Source of the DNA: Pseudomonas sp. MMS21 TM103
GTDB taxonomy: Bacteria > Pseudomonadota > Gammaproteobacteria > Pseudomonadales > Pseudomonadaceae
Length of the DNA stretch: 64,000 nucleotides
Reading direction: 5' to 3'
Assembly (NCBI RefSeq): GCF_022132145.1
Contig: NZ_JAJISP010000004.1
Span: 124,001 to 188,000, forward strand
The stretch's first letter is position 1; each line of letters opens with the position of its first letter. The notes under the pieces are model-generated. The model worked only from the letters and a program-made list of their open reading frames with translations. It did no database searches and had not been told where the DNA came from. Below are positions 1 to 9,269 of this stretch, one piece after another. The position numbers and the translations under genes are program-made.

Positions 1-1344
1 CAATGCTGTCATCGCTTGGTCAAATTGCAGGCTCTTCCAACCCATCGCGCCCCACTCAGCACCGCCATGGCCGAAATCCCCGTACAGCGTTACCAACGGG
101 TCAGGTACAAGCGCGTAGTTGCGGGCAAAGAGTGCCAACTGCAGGCTGCCGTCGTTGTACGCAGCGGGAATGGCGCTGACATTTGCCACGGCGACCGTGA
201 CGTCCACACCGACCTCACGCAGTTGCGCCTGGAGGGCGGTCGCGATCAGTGGCAGTTCAGGGCGATCGCTAAACGTCAGAAGTTTGAGGTGGAGGCGCGC
301 ACCATTTTTCTCCAGGATCCCATCCGATCCGGGCCCCCAGCCTTGTGCTTTGAGTAACGAGCGCGCAGCGTCTGGATCGTAAGCAAGGGGCGGAAGGGTC
401 GGATCGTGCCAGGCGGTGACATTGTCCGCGAACATTTGAGTCGCACCCGTACCTGGAGCACGCAGCACAGCAGCGGCGATTCCCTCCCTTTGGATTGCAA
501 GGCTCAGCGCTTTTCGGGTTTCGACCGATGCTGTCTCCCCGCTTCCAGAGTTCACTGCCAGCACCACCACACGGGGGACAGGCCCCATCAGCACCTGAAC
601 GTTTGGGGCGCGGGATAGGCGAGCAATACTCGGTGGATCAAGCTGAAATACCAGTTCTGCATCGCCGCTCTCTGCCATCAGCGTGCGCGTCTCTCCTCGA
701 TCGGCCGCGAGATAAGTGGTTTTTTCAAGAGCGGGCTTCCTGCCCCAGTACTGCTCGAACCGCTGGGCAGCTAGCCGTTGAGGCGGCTGAACCAAGGTTG
801 TCTGGTATGGACCGGTTGCGATGACCTTTTGGACAGCGTCATGAGAATCGTAAGCTGCAGCAGCAAGGATGCTTGTCGATGAATGAGCCAGCAAGGCGGG
901 CATGGGAGCGAACGCTTCTGCCAGACGAATGACAACATCATTCCCATCCGCCGTGATCGATTCGATTTTGGCGTTGCGCAAGATGCCTGGCTTGCTCCGA
1001 GCCACGTTCAACGAATGGGCTGCCGCTGCTGCAGTCAGGTTGGTGCCATCGTGAAATTTGACGTCTTTGCGGATCGTCAGACGCCATGTCTTGCCGTCAT
1101 CCGCAACGCTCCATGTCTCTGCAAGAGCAGGTAATGGCTGACCTGCTGCATCCGCTTCCAATAGGGTCTCAGTGACCTGCATCCGCTGGAAGATGAAGCC
1201 CGACACAGAAGGATCTAACCCAACAATCTCGAACGGTGCGACGACGTCGAATACTTTCTCTTCAGCGCTCACATACGTTGTCGAGACTGCGGCCCATGCG
1301 GCACACGATGCCGCGAGCACCTTGAGGTGGAGCTTGATAACCAC
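1..1344 (-). CDS. ABC transporter periplasmic binding protein, NikA/DppA type (3' end cut by window edge)
   Basis: The minus-strand frame is open from a GTG at 1344 to base 1 (448 codons, no stop), so the C-terminus lies outside the window. The GTG start is chosen because AGAAGGA sits 8 bases upstream; the ATG just after that SD site is in another frame and stops early. The protein begins with a Sec-type signal peptide (charged start, Ala-rich core, likely cleavage after VSA near residue 28). The mature part has the SBP_bac_5 pattern: about residues 75-105 hold the typical ADDGKTWRLTIRKDVKFHDG block. The family binds peptides, nickel or metal-chelates in the periplasm for an ABC importer, whose permease and ATPase genes would be expected to the left. 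A TonB-receptor vestige lies divergently upstream, which would fit metal-chelate or opine uptake, but the ligand is unknown. Confidence 0.85.
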   Translation of the reverse strand, partial: MVIKLHLKVLAASCAAWAAVSTTYVSAEEKVFDVVAPFEIVGLDPSVSGFIFQRMQVTETLLEADAAGQPLPALAETWSVADDGKTWRLTIRKDVKFHDGTNLTAAAAAHSLNVARSKPGILRNAKIESITADGNDVVIRLAEAFAPMPALLAHSSTSILAAAAYDSHDAVQKVIATGPYQTTLVQPPQRLAAQRFEQYWGRKPALEKTTYLAADRGETRTLMAESGDAELVFQLDPPSIARLSRAPNVQVLMGPVPRVVVLAVNSGSGETASVETRKALSLAIQREGIAAAVLRAPGTGATQMFADNVTAWHDPTLPPLAYDPDAARSLLKAQGWGPGSDGILEKNGARLHLKLLTFSDRPELPLIATALQAQLREVGVDVTVAVANVSAIPAAYNDGSLQLALFARNYALVPDPLVTLYGDFGHGGAEWGAMGWKSLQFDQAMTAL

Positions 1345-1764
1345 TGACGCATTCCTTCTGGTTGGCAGCCGATGAAAAGGTCGGTGTCTCCTGGCGATGC
1401 AAAGCACTGCTGGGTGTGCCGTCCCTATCACCGTCGATGAATAAATCTTCACCACTTGAAGAGTGGCGCACATGATAGCTACCGTTATGATATAACATCT
1501 AGCCACGAGTTACTTCATTGCATTTCTAGTCGTTCGCCCCACCAAGGAAGTGGACACTGGTTGGGTACGTAACAAGCGTTGCAGCTTGAGTAACTCGCCT
1601 AAGGTAACTGGCAATTGACGACTGAGGCGGCGAGGCCGATTTCACCGATCCCTTTTATCGGTTCTGCCGATCGCCGAGCTTGAGCAACAGAAGGGACTGG
1701 TACAGCTACTGGCAAGTCCTGTGTGCTGCGCAGTACAGCGCGGCTCCGATGGCCATCGGCTTAG
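1345..1764. other. intergenic region with no gene recognised
   Basis: About 420 bases between the divergent GTG-start binding protein and the TonB-receptor vestige. It is comparatively AT-rich around 1470-1500 (TATGATATAACAT), a plausible promoter area for the minus-strand gene. The open frames here are short and resemble nothing known to me. It may be the eroded body of the receptor gene whose last codons survive at 1765-1851. Confidence 0.4.
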
Positions 1765-1851
1765 TACCAAACGGTGCTACTGCCAGGCGGCCTCAACTAC
1801 GCCTATCCCGGCGCATCGCGCACCGTTCAGTTCGGTATCGCCTTTGTATAG
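1765..1851 (+). pseudogene. C-terminal vestige of a TonB-dependent receptor
   Basis: In one plus-strand frame this stretch reads YQTVLLPGGLNYAYPGASRT and continues VQFGIAFV before a TAG at 1849-1851. A Tyr-Pro-Gly-x-x-Arg-Thr segment followed by an alternating hydrophobic strand is how many TonB-dependent siderophore receptors end; they normally finish in an aromatic residue, here replaced by the stop. The codon immediately upstream (1762-1764) is TAG in the same frame and no receptor sequence is visible further back. I infer that a receptor once transcribed divergently from the neighbouring binding-protein gene has been lost except for its tail. The match is short, so this remains tentative. 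Confidence 0.45.
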
Positions 1852-1921
1852 CGCTTGTTCGAGCAGGGGCTGGCGTCGTCACCCGGCGAACGCAAGGCTG
1901 AACAAGCAACCCCAGACACAG

Positions 1922-2755
1922 CTAGTTGCTGACAGTCTGCTGCTGAAGAAGCGGATAGATCGCATCGTAACGACTCACAATGCGATAGATGACACCCTCC
2001 CGCTCAAGGTCGGCCAAGATGGCATCTAGGTGTTTTTTGAAGTCTTCCTTGTAGGGATAGGCCCGCGGGTTGCTTCGGCCATAGCCGAGATGCCCCTCCT
2101 CGCCGGAAAGCCAGGGGCCTTCGACTATCCAAGTGAGGTCCATTTCCCCGAGCACACCATCGCTGAGCATTCGATCCAGCTCCCAGAGAACAGCACGCCG
2201 ATCGTTGATATAGGCGTCCAGGCGCCCACGATAGAGCATGGCCAAGCTGGTGCGATTGTCCTTGCCGTAGACCTGGTGCAACTCGCCCTTCCCCAGCATG
2301 CGCTGGTAGTCCTGATCGCGGATATTGATGAAGCCGCTGTTCTGACCGATGCGCAAGCCGACATAGGATTGTGGAAATGGCATGTCGGGGAGTTTGCGAG
2401 CCACATTGGCACGCACGAAGACGACCAGTTTCTCTCTCAAGATCGGCCGCGAGTAATCCATCCACGGCCGCTCCCTGGTGCGTTTGTAAGGCGGATAGAC
2501 AGCAAAGGCACGGCCCTTGGCCAGCTCTTCCAGCGCCCTCGCCCAAGGCAAGGGGCGAATGTGCACGCGATAGTCAGGCATGCGGTCGAAGGCCACACGC
2601 AGAATGTCGGCGTAGATCCCTTTAGCCTCGCCATCCTCGGCATAGCTGTAAGGCGGGTAGCCGGCATCGCAGAGGATGGTCACTTCGATAGGCGGGCTCG
2701 CCCAGCTCATGGTGCACCAGGCGCAAGCCAATAGCCCGACCAACAACGTACGCAT
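1922..2755 (-). CDS. periplasmic amino-acid-type substrate-binding protein (SBP_bac_3 family)
   Basis: A 277-residue protein when started at the ATG at 2755, which gives a clean signal peptide (MRTLLVGLLACAWCTMSWAS, cleavage near residue 20). The longer open frame adds 24 residues that would bury the signal. The mature region has the type-3 solute-binding layout: an early CDAGYPPYSYAEDGEAKGIY segment corresponding to ligand-lobe strand 1, PLPWARALEELAKG, and the central IGQNSGF hinge. No permease or ATPase is adjacent, so it may be an orphan sensor or helper protein, as is common for this subgroup in Pseudomonas. The gene stands alone, in the same orientation as the dehydrogenase upstream but separated from it by a terminator. 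The ligand is not identifiable. Confidence 0.8.
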   Translation of the reverse strand: MRTLLVGLLACAWCTMSWASPPIEVTILCDAGYPPYSYAEDGEAKGIYADILRVAFDRMPDYRVHIRPLPWARALEELAKGRAFAVYPPYKRTRERPWMDYSRPILREKLVVFVRANVARKLPDMPFPQSYVGLRIGQNSGFINIRDQDYQRMLGKGELHQVYGKDNRTSLAMLYRGRLDAYINDRRAVLWELDRMLSDGVLGEMDLTWIVEGPWLSGEEGHLGYGRSNPRAYPYKEDFKKHLDAILADLEREGVIYRIVSRYDAIYPLLQQQTVSN

Positions 2756-2841
2756 ACACAAATCTCTCGAATGAAGCGGCTTGAATCGACTGCCACCAGA
2801 CTGCCCCCCGGCAGCATCAAGACACATGCCCGATCAAGGCA

Positions 2842-2874
2842 CAAAAAAAAGCCCGCAGTGTGAGCGGGCTAAAA
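2842..2874 (-). terminator. rho-independent terminator downstream of the tartrate dehydrogenase gene
   Basis: Inverted repeat AGCCCGC (2850-2856) / GCGGGCT (2864-2870). On the minus strand it is followed by a run of eight T (2843-2850 on the plus strand are A). It lies just past the stop of the dehydrogenase gene and before the binding protein gene. Confidence 0.85.
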
Positions 2875-2926
2875 GGGTGACGCACACAGTTCTGAAGGCT
2901 TGCGCCGGTCCGCCGTGAATCCGCGA

Positions 2927-4006
2927 CTAAAGCGCCGCGGCGATCGCCTTACCGACATCCTGAGTCGAGCCCTGGCCGCCGAGATCGGGGGTGATCGGCC
3001 CTTCGGCGATGATCTGCTCGATGGCCTTGAGAATGCCGTCGTGGGCCGCGCGGTAGCGCTCATCGCCATTGCCGAGGAAGTCCAGCATCAAGGCGCCGGA
3101 CCAGATCATGGCAATCGGGTTGGCGATGTTGCGCCCGTAGATATCCGGGGCCGAACCGTGCACCGGTTCGAACAGCGAGGGGTAGCGGCGCTCCGGGTCG
3201 AGGTTGGCCGAGGGGGCGATGCCGATGGTGCCGGCGCAGGCCGGGCCCAGATCGGAAAGGATGTCGCCGAACAGGTTCGACGCCACCACCACATCGAAGC
3301 GATCGGGCTGCAACACGAAGCGCGCACAGAGAATGTCGATGTGCTGCTTGTCCCAGCTGATCTCCGGGTACTGCTCGGCCATCAGCGCGGTGCGCTCGTC
3401 CCAGTACGGCATGCTGATCGAGATGCCGTTGGACTTGGTCGCCGCGGTCAAACGCTTGCGCGGGCGGGTCTGCGCCAGGTCGAAGGCGTACTTGAGAATC
3501 CGATCAACGCCACGGCGGGTGAACACCGACTCCTGCAGCACGAACTCATGCTCGCTGCCTTCGAACATCTTGCCGCCCACCGAGGAGTATTCGCCCTCGG
3601 TATTTTCGCGGATCACCACGAAGTCGATATCGCCGGGCTCGCGTCCGGCCAGTGGGCAGGGCACGCCGGGAAACAGCCGCACCGGGCGGATATTCACGTA
3701 CTGGTCGAAGTCGCGGCGGAACTTGAGCAGCGAGCCCCACAGGGAAATATGATCCGGCACCTTGTCCGGCCAGCCGACGGCGCCGAAGTAGATGGCATCG
3801 AAGCCTTTCAGCTGCTCGAACCAATCGGCGGGCATCATCTGCCCGTGTTCCAGGTAGTAATCGCAGTGCGCCCAATCGAGCACTTCGATGCTCAGGTCCA
3901 GATCCCACTTGCGCGCTGCCTGCTCCAGCACCCGCAGCCCTTCGGGCATTATTTCCTTGCCGATACCGTCGCCGGCGATCGCGGCGATCTTGAATGTCTT
4001 GCTCAT
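2927..4006 (-). CDS. ttuC: tartrate dehydrogenase / D-malate dehydrogenase (decarboxylating)
   Basis: A 359-residue NAD-dependent beta-decarboxylating dehydrogenase, the usual length for TtuC/DmlA. The start at 4006 (MSKTFKIAAIAGDGIGKE) is chosen because it begins at the conserved N-terminus; the open frame extends further upstream without family similarity. Family signatures are visible: GDGIGKE near residue 12, the metal-binding region SNLFGDILSDL, and FEPVHGSAPDIYG near residue 280. Such enzymes oxidise and decarboxylate D-malate, meso-tartrate or 3-isopropylmalate-like acids in the cytoplasm, needing Mn2+ or Mg2+ and NAD+. It is 38 bases downstream of the gabD-like gene, so the two are probably cotranscribed, and a strong terminator follows. 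D-malate versus tartrate preference cannot be told from sequence. Confidence 0.85.
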   Translation of the reverse strand: MSKTFKIAAIAGDGIGKEIMPEGLRVLEQAARKWDLDLSIEVLDWAHCDYYLEHGQMMPADWFEQLKGFDAIYFGAVGWPDKVPDHISLWGSLLKFRRDFDQYVNIRPVRLFPGVPCPLAGREPGDIDFVVIRENTEGEYSSVGGKMFEGSEHEFVLQESVFTRRGVDRILKYAFDLAQTRPRKRLTAATKSNGISISMPYWDERTALMAEQYPEISWDKQHIDILCARFVLQPDRFDVVVASNLFGDILSDLGPACAGTIGIAPSANLDPERRYPSLFEPVHGSAPDIYGRNIANPIAMIWSGALMLDFLGNGDERYRAAHDGILKAIEQIIAEGPITPDLGGQGSTQDVGKAIAAAL

Positions 4007-4044
4007 GCCTTTGTCTCTCGAAATGTGTTCGAACACTGACCGAC

Positions 4045-5502
4045 TCACAACCCGCCGATGTGGAAGGCTTTGACTTCCAGGTACTCGTCCAGGCCGTACT
4101 TGGAACCCTCGCGGCCCAGGCCGGACTGCTTGACGCCTCCGAACGGTGCCACCTCCATGGAAATGAGCCCTGTATTGAGGCCGACCATGCCAAATTCCAG
4201 CGCCTCGCCGAAGCGCCACGAGCGGCGCAGATCCTGGGTGAAGAAGTACGCGGCCAAGCCATAGGGCGTGGCATTGGCCAGGACCAGCGCTTCGGCCTCG
4301 TCGGTAAAGCGCATCAGCGGCGCCACCGGCCCGAAGGTTTCCTCGTTGGCCAACAACATGCCGGCATGCGCCTCGCCGAGCACCGTCGGCTGGACGAACT
4401 GGCTGTCGCCCGCAGGGATGCCGCCGCAGAGCAAACGGCCGCCTTTACTCAGGGCATCGTCGATATGCTTGGCGACCTTGCTCACCGCCGCCGCATTGAT
4501 CAGCGGGCCGGTGGTCACGCCCTCCTCCAGGCCGTTGCCGAGCTTGAGTTTGCCGACCTCTTCCACCAGGCGCTGGGCGAAGCGCTCGTAGATACCCTCC
4601 TGCACCAGGATACGATTGGCGCAGACACAGGTCTGTCCGGCGTTGCGGAACTTGCTCTGCATGACCCCCGCCACCGCCTGTTCCAGGTCGGCGTCGTCGA
4701 ACACGATAAAGGGCGCATTGCCACCCAACTCGAGGCTGAGGCGCTTGATATGCTCGGCGCTCTGGCGCATCAGCAAGCTGCCCACAGCGGTCGAGCCGGT
4801 AAAGGAAATCTTGCGCACCGTCGGGTTGCCGGTCAGTTCTTCGCCGATCCCCACCGGCATGCCGGTCACCACGTTGAACACCCCGGCAGGAATGCCGACC
4901 CGCTCGGCCAGCACCGCCAGCGCCAACGCCGACAGCGGCGTCAGGTCCGAGGGCTTGACGATCACCGGGCAGCCGGCCGCCAGGGCCGGCGCACACTTGC
5001 GGGTGATCATCGCGTTGGGGAAGTTCCACGGGGTGATGGCGGCGCAAACCCCGACCGGCTGTTTCAGGGTCAACAGGCGGCGGTCACCGCTGGGCGCCGG
5101 AATGGTCTCGCCGTAAATCCGACGGGCCTCCTCGGCGAACCATTTGACGAAGCTGGCACCGTAGCGGATTTCGCCCTGGGCCTCATGGAGCGGCTTGCCC
5201 TGCTCGCAGGTCATGATCAAGGCCAGGTCGTCGAGATTATCGAGCATGGCCTGATACCAACGCTCCAGCAGCGCGGCACGTTCTGCCGCAGGACGCGCCC
5301 GCCAGGCCGGCCAGGCGCGTTCGGCGGCTTCGATGGCGCGGCGGGTTTCGCTGCCTTGCAGAGCCGGCACCCGGGCCAGGCACTCGCCGCTGGCGGGGTC
5401 GACGACATCCAAGGTGGCCGCATTATCGGCAGCGGTCCACTGCCCATCGATGTAGGCGAGTTCTACCAGCAGGCTGGGGTCTTTCAAACGATTCTTGAGC
5501 AT
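4045..5502 (-). CDS. gabD: NAD(P)-dependent succinate-semialdehyde dehydrogenase
   Basis: A 485-residue aldehyde dehydrogenase, full length for the GabD family. The NAD-binding and catalytic landmarks are in order: TPWNFPNAMITRK near residue 155, KPSDLTPLSALA, FTGSTAVG near 230, the general-base Glu in LELGGNAPF near 255, and the nucleophilic Cys in NAGQTCVCANR near 290. The extra Cys two residues after the nucleophile is typical of GabD enzymes, where it can form a redox disulfide. It would oxidise succinic (or a related) semialdehyde to the acid during GABA or polyamine-type breakdown, feeding the TCA cycle. It probably heads a two-gene transcript with the downstream tartrate/malate dehydrogenase. 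Exact substrate uncertain between succinic, glutaric and similar semialdehydes. Confidence 0.85.
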   Translation of the reverse strand: MLKNRLKDPSLLVELAYIDGQWTAADNAATLDVVDPASGECLARVPALQGSETRRAIEAAERAWPAWRARPAAERAALLERWYQAMLDNLDDLALIMTCEQGKPLHEAQGEIRYGASFVKWFAEEARRIYGETIPAPSGDRRLLTLKQPVGVCAAITPWNFPNAMITRKCAPALAAGCPVIVKPSDLTPLSALALAVLAERVGIPAGVFNVVTGMPVGIGEELTGNPTVRKISFTGSTAVGSLLMRQSAEHIKRLSLELGGNAPFIVFDDADLEQAVAGVMQSKFRNAGQTCVCANRILVQEGIYERFAQRLVEEVGKLKLGNGLEEGVTTGPLINAAAVSKVAKHIDDALSKGGRLLCGGIPAGDSQFVQPTVLGEAHAGMLLANEETFGPVAPLMRFTDEAEALVLANATPYGLAAYFFTQDLRRSWRFGEALEFGMVGLNTGLISMEVAPFGGVKQSGLGREGSKYGLDEYLEVKAFHIGGL

Positions 5503-5693
5503 GGTCGAGTCCTGTTCCGAGACAGCTTCCAGTCTATGCAGAGGCTACAAACGAGGATGCTGAAAGCGCTCGCCCAGCAGCGTTGGATGCTGAATATTGC
5601 CCGGCGACGGCAGGCTCTACTGGGTGTGCGGTAGTTGGCGGGAGCGCAGCCTAGGGAGGGGCTGCTGGTGTCGCGACACGAGTATCACTTACC

Positions 5694-5777
5694 GTGGGAG
5701 CGGCCGGGCGGTGTTCCGCTTCAGCCGCAATTGGCCTTGAAGGTACTGAAAGAATCGCGGCTAAAGCCCCTCCCACA
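5694..5777. repeat. REP-like extragenic palindromic pair (REPIN-type)
   Basis: Two oppositely oriented elements: GTGGGAGCGGC at 5694 with a CTTCAGCCGC arm after it, and GCGGCTAAAGCCCCTCCCAC ending near 5776. The sequence GTGGGAGGGGCTTTAGCCGC read on the minus strand is the familiar Pseudomonas REP core. It is intergenic, as REPs are. No RAYT transposase is nearby. Confidence 0.7.
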
Positions 5778-5821
5778 CATGCTATGCGTTGAACCGAAAT
5801 TTCATGGTTAAAGCGACACAA

Positions 5822-5862
5822 GCAGGCTGTTGAAAAACCACCTGCGCTTTTTAACGGCCTGC
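5822..5862 (-). terminator. hairpin just after the chemoreceptor stop codon, probable terminator
   Basis: Imperfect palindrome: GCAGGCTGTTGAAAAA at the left arm pairs with TTTTTAACGGCCTGC at the right arm. It begins 11 bases past the chemoreceptor stop codon. On the minus strand the arm contains a GTTTTT run, so it could end that transcript. The same kind of GCAGGCTGTTGAAAAA palindrome is a common extragenic motif in Pseudomonas, so a dispersed repeat is the alternative. Confidence 0.5.
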
Positions 5863-5873
5863 TAGTACTGCGG

Positions 5874-7913
5874 TCAGACGTTGAAGTGCTTGATCATCCC
5901 GCTCAGCTCGCTGGCCAGGCCGGCGAGTTCCAGGCTTGAGGTTCGGGTCTGGTTGGCCCCGGCCGAGGTCTGCGCGGAAACATCGCGGATATTGAGCAAG
6001 TTACTGTCCACCTCGCGGGCTACGTAGGATTGCTCTTCGGTGGCACTGGCAATGCTCAGGTTGCGCTCGTTGATCTGGGCGATCGCCTCGACGATGGCAG
6101 TCAATGCCGTGCCCGCCGCGCGCGCGAGTTCCAGGGTGTCCTGGGTTTTCTCATTGCTGCTTTGCATGGCACGCAGAGCGCCCTGACTACCTTGCTGCAC
6201 CGAGCCGATGATGGTTTCGATCTGCTTGGTCGATTCCTGGGTTCTTTGCGCCAAGGCCCTCACTTCGTCTGCTACAACGGCGAAGCCGCGCCCACTTTCG
6301 CCCGCCCGCGCGGCCTCGATCGCAGCATTCAAGGCCAACAGATTGGTCTGCTCGGCGATTCCGCGAATCACATCCAGCACCGAGCCGATACCACCTATCT
6401 GGCCCGCTAGGGCTTGCAGGGCATCGGCGGTATGCGCCATATCGCCGGTCAGCGATTCGATCGCGCCTACTGTGCGGGTAACGCTGCCCTGGCCCTGACG
6501 GGCGCAGTGGTCGGCAGCCTGGGACACCTCCGAGGCCGAGGCGGCATTGCGCGCCACCTCCTCGATCGCGGTGGTCAGCTCGGTGACGGCAGTCACGGCC
6601 TGGTCGAGTTCACCGCTCTGTCGGTGCAGGCCGCGGCTGGTGTCCTCGGTCACCGCGCTCAGTGCCTCGGAAGTCGAGTTGAGCTGCTCGGCGGAATTCA
6701 CCACCTGGGTGACAGTGCCGCGCAGGTCCGTTTGCATGCGCTGCAGTGCCTGCAGCAGACGCGCCGCTTCATCCATACCCGCGGTATCGAGCACCTGGGT
6801 CAGGTCGCCCTTGGCGATTCGCTCGGCCGCGGCCATGGCGCTTGCCAACTGTTTCAGCAAGCGCAGGACGATCAGCGTCGCCAGCATGCCGCCGACCAGC
6901 AGCAGCACCAGCAGGCCGGCGGACATCAGCAGCAGATGCTGTCGGTGCTGATCGCGGCGCTCCCCCAGTCTCTGCTCAAGCAGCGCCAATACGGAGTCGC
7001 CAAGCGCATACATGGCGTCGATCGGCCGATTATAAGCGGCCAGGTAGTCCGCGACCGGATGCGTCACCTTCAACCCGGCACCGCCGTCGGAAAAATCCAT
7101 CTCGATGACCGCGACCAGCTGCTGATCGGTCAATGCCAGGGCCTGCCGGATCTGCTGGCGTAGCGCCGCCAGCGGTTGCTCCAGCATGGCGGCGATCGCC
7201 GGGTCGGCGGCAGCGGCCTTGGCGAAGGCCCGGCCCATCCTGTCGAAGCTGGCGAGCGCCTGGGCGGTCAACCCCATCAAGGCCCCCTGTTGCTCCGGCA
7301 GAATTCGCCCCTGCACCAGATACAGGGCACCAAAACCGCGCAACTGGGCGAACAACTCGGCGGTTTGCGGCATCTCGATCAGCGCCGCGTTCATCAGCGA
7401 ATAGGTTTGCAGAATCGGATCCCGGGACAGCTCGAAATGATCGAGCAAGGCATCCTCAATCAGCAGACTGGACGCAATCAGTTGCGTATGCCGTTGCATG
7501 CTCTGCCTGGCCTTGATGCTGTCCTGGCCGATCTCTTCGGATAGGGTGTGCCATTGCTCGCCCACCTGCTGCAAAGAGTTCAACAGATCCGCGTCGACCT
7601 CGGCCGCGCGTAGCGTCTGCTCGCTCGCCTCGAAGGTACGCTGCAACTCGGCCTGCTTGGCCAGACGGGCCTGCTGCAGACTACTGTCACCGGCGAGAGC
7701 GCGGGTAGTCATAGCGCGATGCTGCTGGGTCAGCGCGACCAAGTCCAACAGCGCCTGCACCGGCGCGATACCACGTATTTCGCGCTCGGCCTGACGTCCA
7801 CTGCTCAGCGCACCCAGCACGTACAGGCTGCTCGGCACTGCGATCAAAACGAGGGCCAATACACCGAGCAAGACGAACTTGCCGGAGAAGGAAAGACGTT
7901 CGAGGACTTTCAT
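5874..7913 (-). CDS. methyl-accepting chemotaxis protein
   Basis: A 679-residue chemoreceptor. TM1 is at about residues 12-34, then a long periplasmic sensor of about 290 residues, TM2 at about 324-346 ([20 protein letters not shown]), a HAMP domain to about 400, and the cytoplasmic signalling domain. The invariant hairpin tip is present at about residues 514-555 ([20 protein letters not shown] then [20 protein letters not shown]). The sensor is helical, begins with an [19 protein letters not shown] stretch and has the look of a NIT-type or other four-helix module; I cannot assign a ligand. The receptor would pass signals to CheA/CheW. It is monocistronic, lying between two amino-acid and organic-acid catabolic clusters, so sensing one of their substrates is a reasonable guess but only that. 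Confidence 0.9.
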   Translation of the reverse strand: MKVLERLSFSGKFVLLGVLALVLIAVPSSLYVLGALSSGRQAEREIRGIAPVQALLDLVALTQQHRAMTTRALAGDSSLQQARLAKQAELQRTFEASEQTLRAAEVDADLLNSLQQVGEQWHTLSEEIGQDSIKARQSMQRHTQLIASSLLIEDALLDHFELSRDPILQTYSLMNAALIEMPQTAELFAQLRGFGALYLVQGRILPEQQGALMGLTAQALASFDRMGRAFAKAAAADPAIAAMLEQPLAALRQQIRQALALTDQQLVAVIEMDFSDGGAGLKVTHPVADYLAAYNRPIDAMYALGDSVLALLEQRLGERRDQHRQHLLLMSAGLLVLLLVGGMLATLIVLRLLKQLASAMAAAERIAKGDLTQVLDTAGMDEAARLLQALQRMQTDLRGTVTQVVNSAEQLNSTSEALSAVTEDTSRGLHRQSGELDQAVTAVTELTTAIEEVARNAASASEVSQAADHCARQGQGSVTRTVGAIESLTGDMAHTADALQALAGQIGGIGSVLDVIRGIAEQTNLLALNAAIEAARAGESGRGFAVVADEVRALAQRTQESTKQIETIIGSVQQGSQGALRAMQSSNEKTQDTLELARAAGTALTAIVEAIAQINERNLSIASATEEQSYVAREVDSNLLNIRDVSAQTSAGANQTRTSSLELAGLASELSGMIKHFNV

Positions 7914-8111
7914 GGACGGACTCCCGGAGTGTTGTCAGGGACTCGCGAGTCCCGCTTTTTGGTTATTGTTTTCGGCTAAGGCAACAGCCTTGGCGGGCAC
8001 ACTCGCTCTTTCCTCGAGCGAGAGGTCCACTGACCACAGGGGTACAGGCCGGAAGGTGAGAACGGAAAATGGCCCTCCCCTATTCGGCAGGAACGGACGA
8101 GAACGCGGCGG

Positions 8112-9269
8112 TTACAGCTTCAACGACCCGAGCAGCCCCTCGAGAAAGCGCTCGCCAGCGTCCAGTTGGCTGACTTCGATGAATTCGTCGGGCTTGTGCG
8201 CCTGTTGAATGGAGCCCGGCCCGCAGACCACCACAGGTACATTCAGGCGCTGGCTGAACAGGCCGCCCTCGGTACCGAAGGATACTTTGGCGCTGCCGGT
8301 ATCCGCCGGGGCGAAGTTTTTCAGCAGGCGCACGGCTTCCACGCTGGGGTGGGTATCGAGGCCGGGGTAGACGTTCAGGGTCTCGATCTCGATGGCGGCG
8401 ACGCTGGACAAGCGCCTGGCCTCGAGCACTATCGTCTCGGCCTGTTCACGCATCTGATCGAGAAACTGATCGAGGTCGTCGGCCGGCAGATTGCGCACTT
8501 CGAAATCCAGGCTGCACAGGTTCGGCACTATGTTCAGGGCCTTGCCGCCGACGATTTGCCCGACATGCACGGTGCTGTAGGGCACGTCGTAATCCGCATC
8601 CTGCGCGCCGTGCTCCTGCAAGCGCTGCTGGCTCTGACGAAGCGCGGCGATAAAATCACAGGCGACGTGAATGGCGTTGACCGAGCGCGGCGCTAGGGAC
8701 GAGTGCGCTTCCTGGCCATGGCAGAAAGCGCGGTAGGAACCCTTGCCCTTGTGCCCGAGGACGAACTGCATCTCGGTCGGCTCGCCGACGATGCACAGGA
8801 ACGGCCGCAACGGCGCCAGGTGCAACACGTCGAGCAGGCGGCGCACACCGACGCAGCCGATTTCCTCGTCATGCGACAGCGCCAGTTGCAAAGGCCGGCT
8901 CAACGAGGCTTCGGCGGCCTCGAGCATGGCGTCGACCGCCAGGGCGATGAAGCCCTTCATGTCGCAACTGCCGCGGCCGTAGAGCCGCCCGTCCTTCAGC
9001 GTCGCCTGGAACGCCGGCACGCTCCAGGCCTGGCCGGCGGCGGGCACCACGTCGGTGTGCCCGGACAGCAGAATCCCCGGTACATCGCGCGGGCCGGTGC
9101 TGGCGAACAGGTTGGCCTTGCGCCCGCTCTCGTCCTTGACGATCAAGGACTCGATGCCCTTGCTCAGCAGCAGCTCGCGCACATATTCGATCAGCGCCAG
9201 GTTGGAATCAGCGGACACCGTCTCGAAGGCGATCAGCCGCTTGAGAATCTCCAGGACTCGGGGTTTCAT
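8112..9269 (-). CDS. argE: M20-family deacylase, acetylornithine deacetylase-like
   Basis: A 385-residue zinc peptidase of the M20/ArgE family. The metal-site motifs are in order: SGHTDVVPA near residue 70 (first His and Asp), GRGSCDMKGF near 100 (bridging Asp), SHDEEIGCVG near 135 (catalytic Glu pair), and a late GPGSIQQAHKPDEFIEVSQL (distal His). The enzyme should cleave an N-acyl bond, N-acetylornithine in the classic case. It is the last gene of the opine-oxidase/ABC operon, with its ATG overlapping the stop of the gene before (ATGA). That context points to hydrolysis of an acylated or N-substituted amino acid derived from the imported compound. The usual Pseudomonas arginine pathway instead uses ArgJ or a separately located argE, so the symbol reflects family similarity only. 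Confidence 0.8.
   Translation of the reverse strand: MKPRVLEILKRLIAFETVSADSNLALIEYVRELLLSKGIESLIVKDESGRKANLFASTGPRDVPGILLSGHTDVVPAAGQAWSVPAFQATLKDGRLYGRGSCDMKGFIALAVDAMLEAAEASLSRPLQLALSHDEEIGCVGVRRLLDVLHLAPLRPFLCIVGEPTEMQFVLGHKGKGSYRAFCHGQEAHSSLAPRSVNAIHVACDFIAALRQSQQRLQEHGAQDADYDVPYSTVHVGQIVGGKALNIVPNLCSLDFEVRNLPADDLDQFLDQMREQAETIVLEARRLSSVAAIEIETLNVYPGLDTHPSVEAVRLLKNFAPADTGSAKVSFGTEGGLFSQRLNVPVVVCGPGSIQQAHKPDEFIEVSQLDAGERFLEGLLGSLKL

Larger units (their letters stand above)
5503..5873. other. intergenic region holding a REP-type repeat and a hairpin
   Basis: About 370 bases between the convergently read 3' flank of the chemoreceptor gene and the upstream flank of gabD. It contains the REP pair at 5694-5777 and the imperfect palindrome at 5822-5862, each listed separately. 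No gene is seen. The gabD promoter should lie close to 5510-5640. Confidence 0.6.

Noticed and set aside
3994..5634. A 546-codon plus-strand frame opposite the succinate-semialdehyde dehydrogenase gene
   Set aside because: It is the antisense shadow of a GC-rich gene. Its translation has no domain and is rich in Arg/His/Gly, while the minus-strand protein has all aldehyde dehydrogenase motifs.
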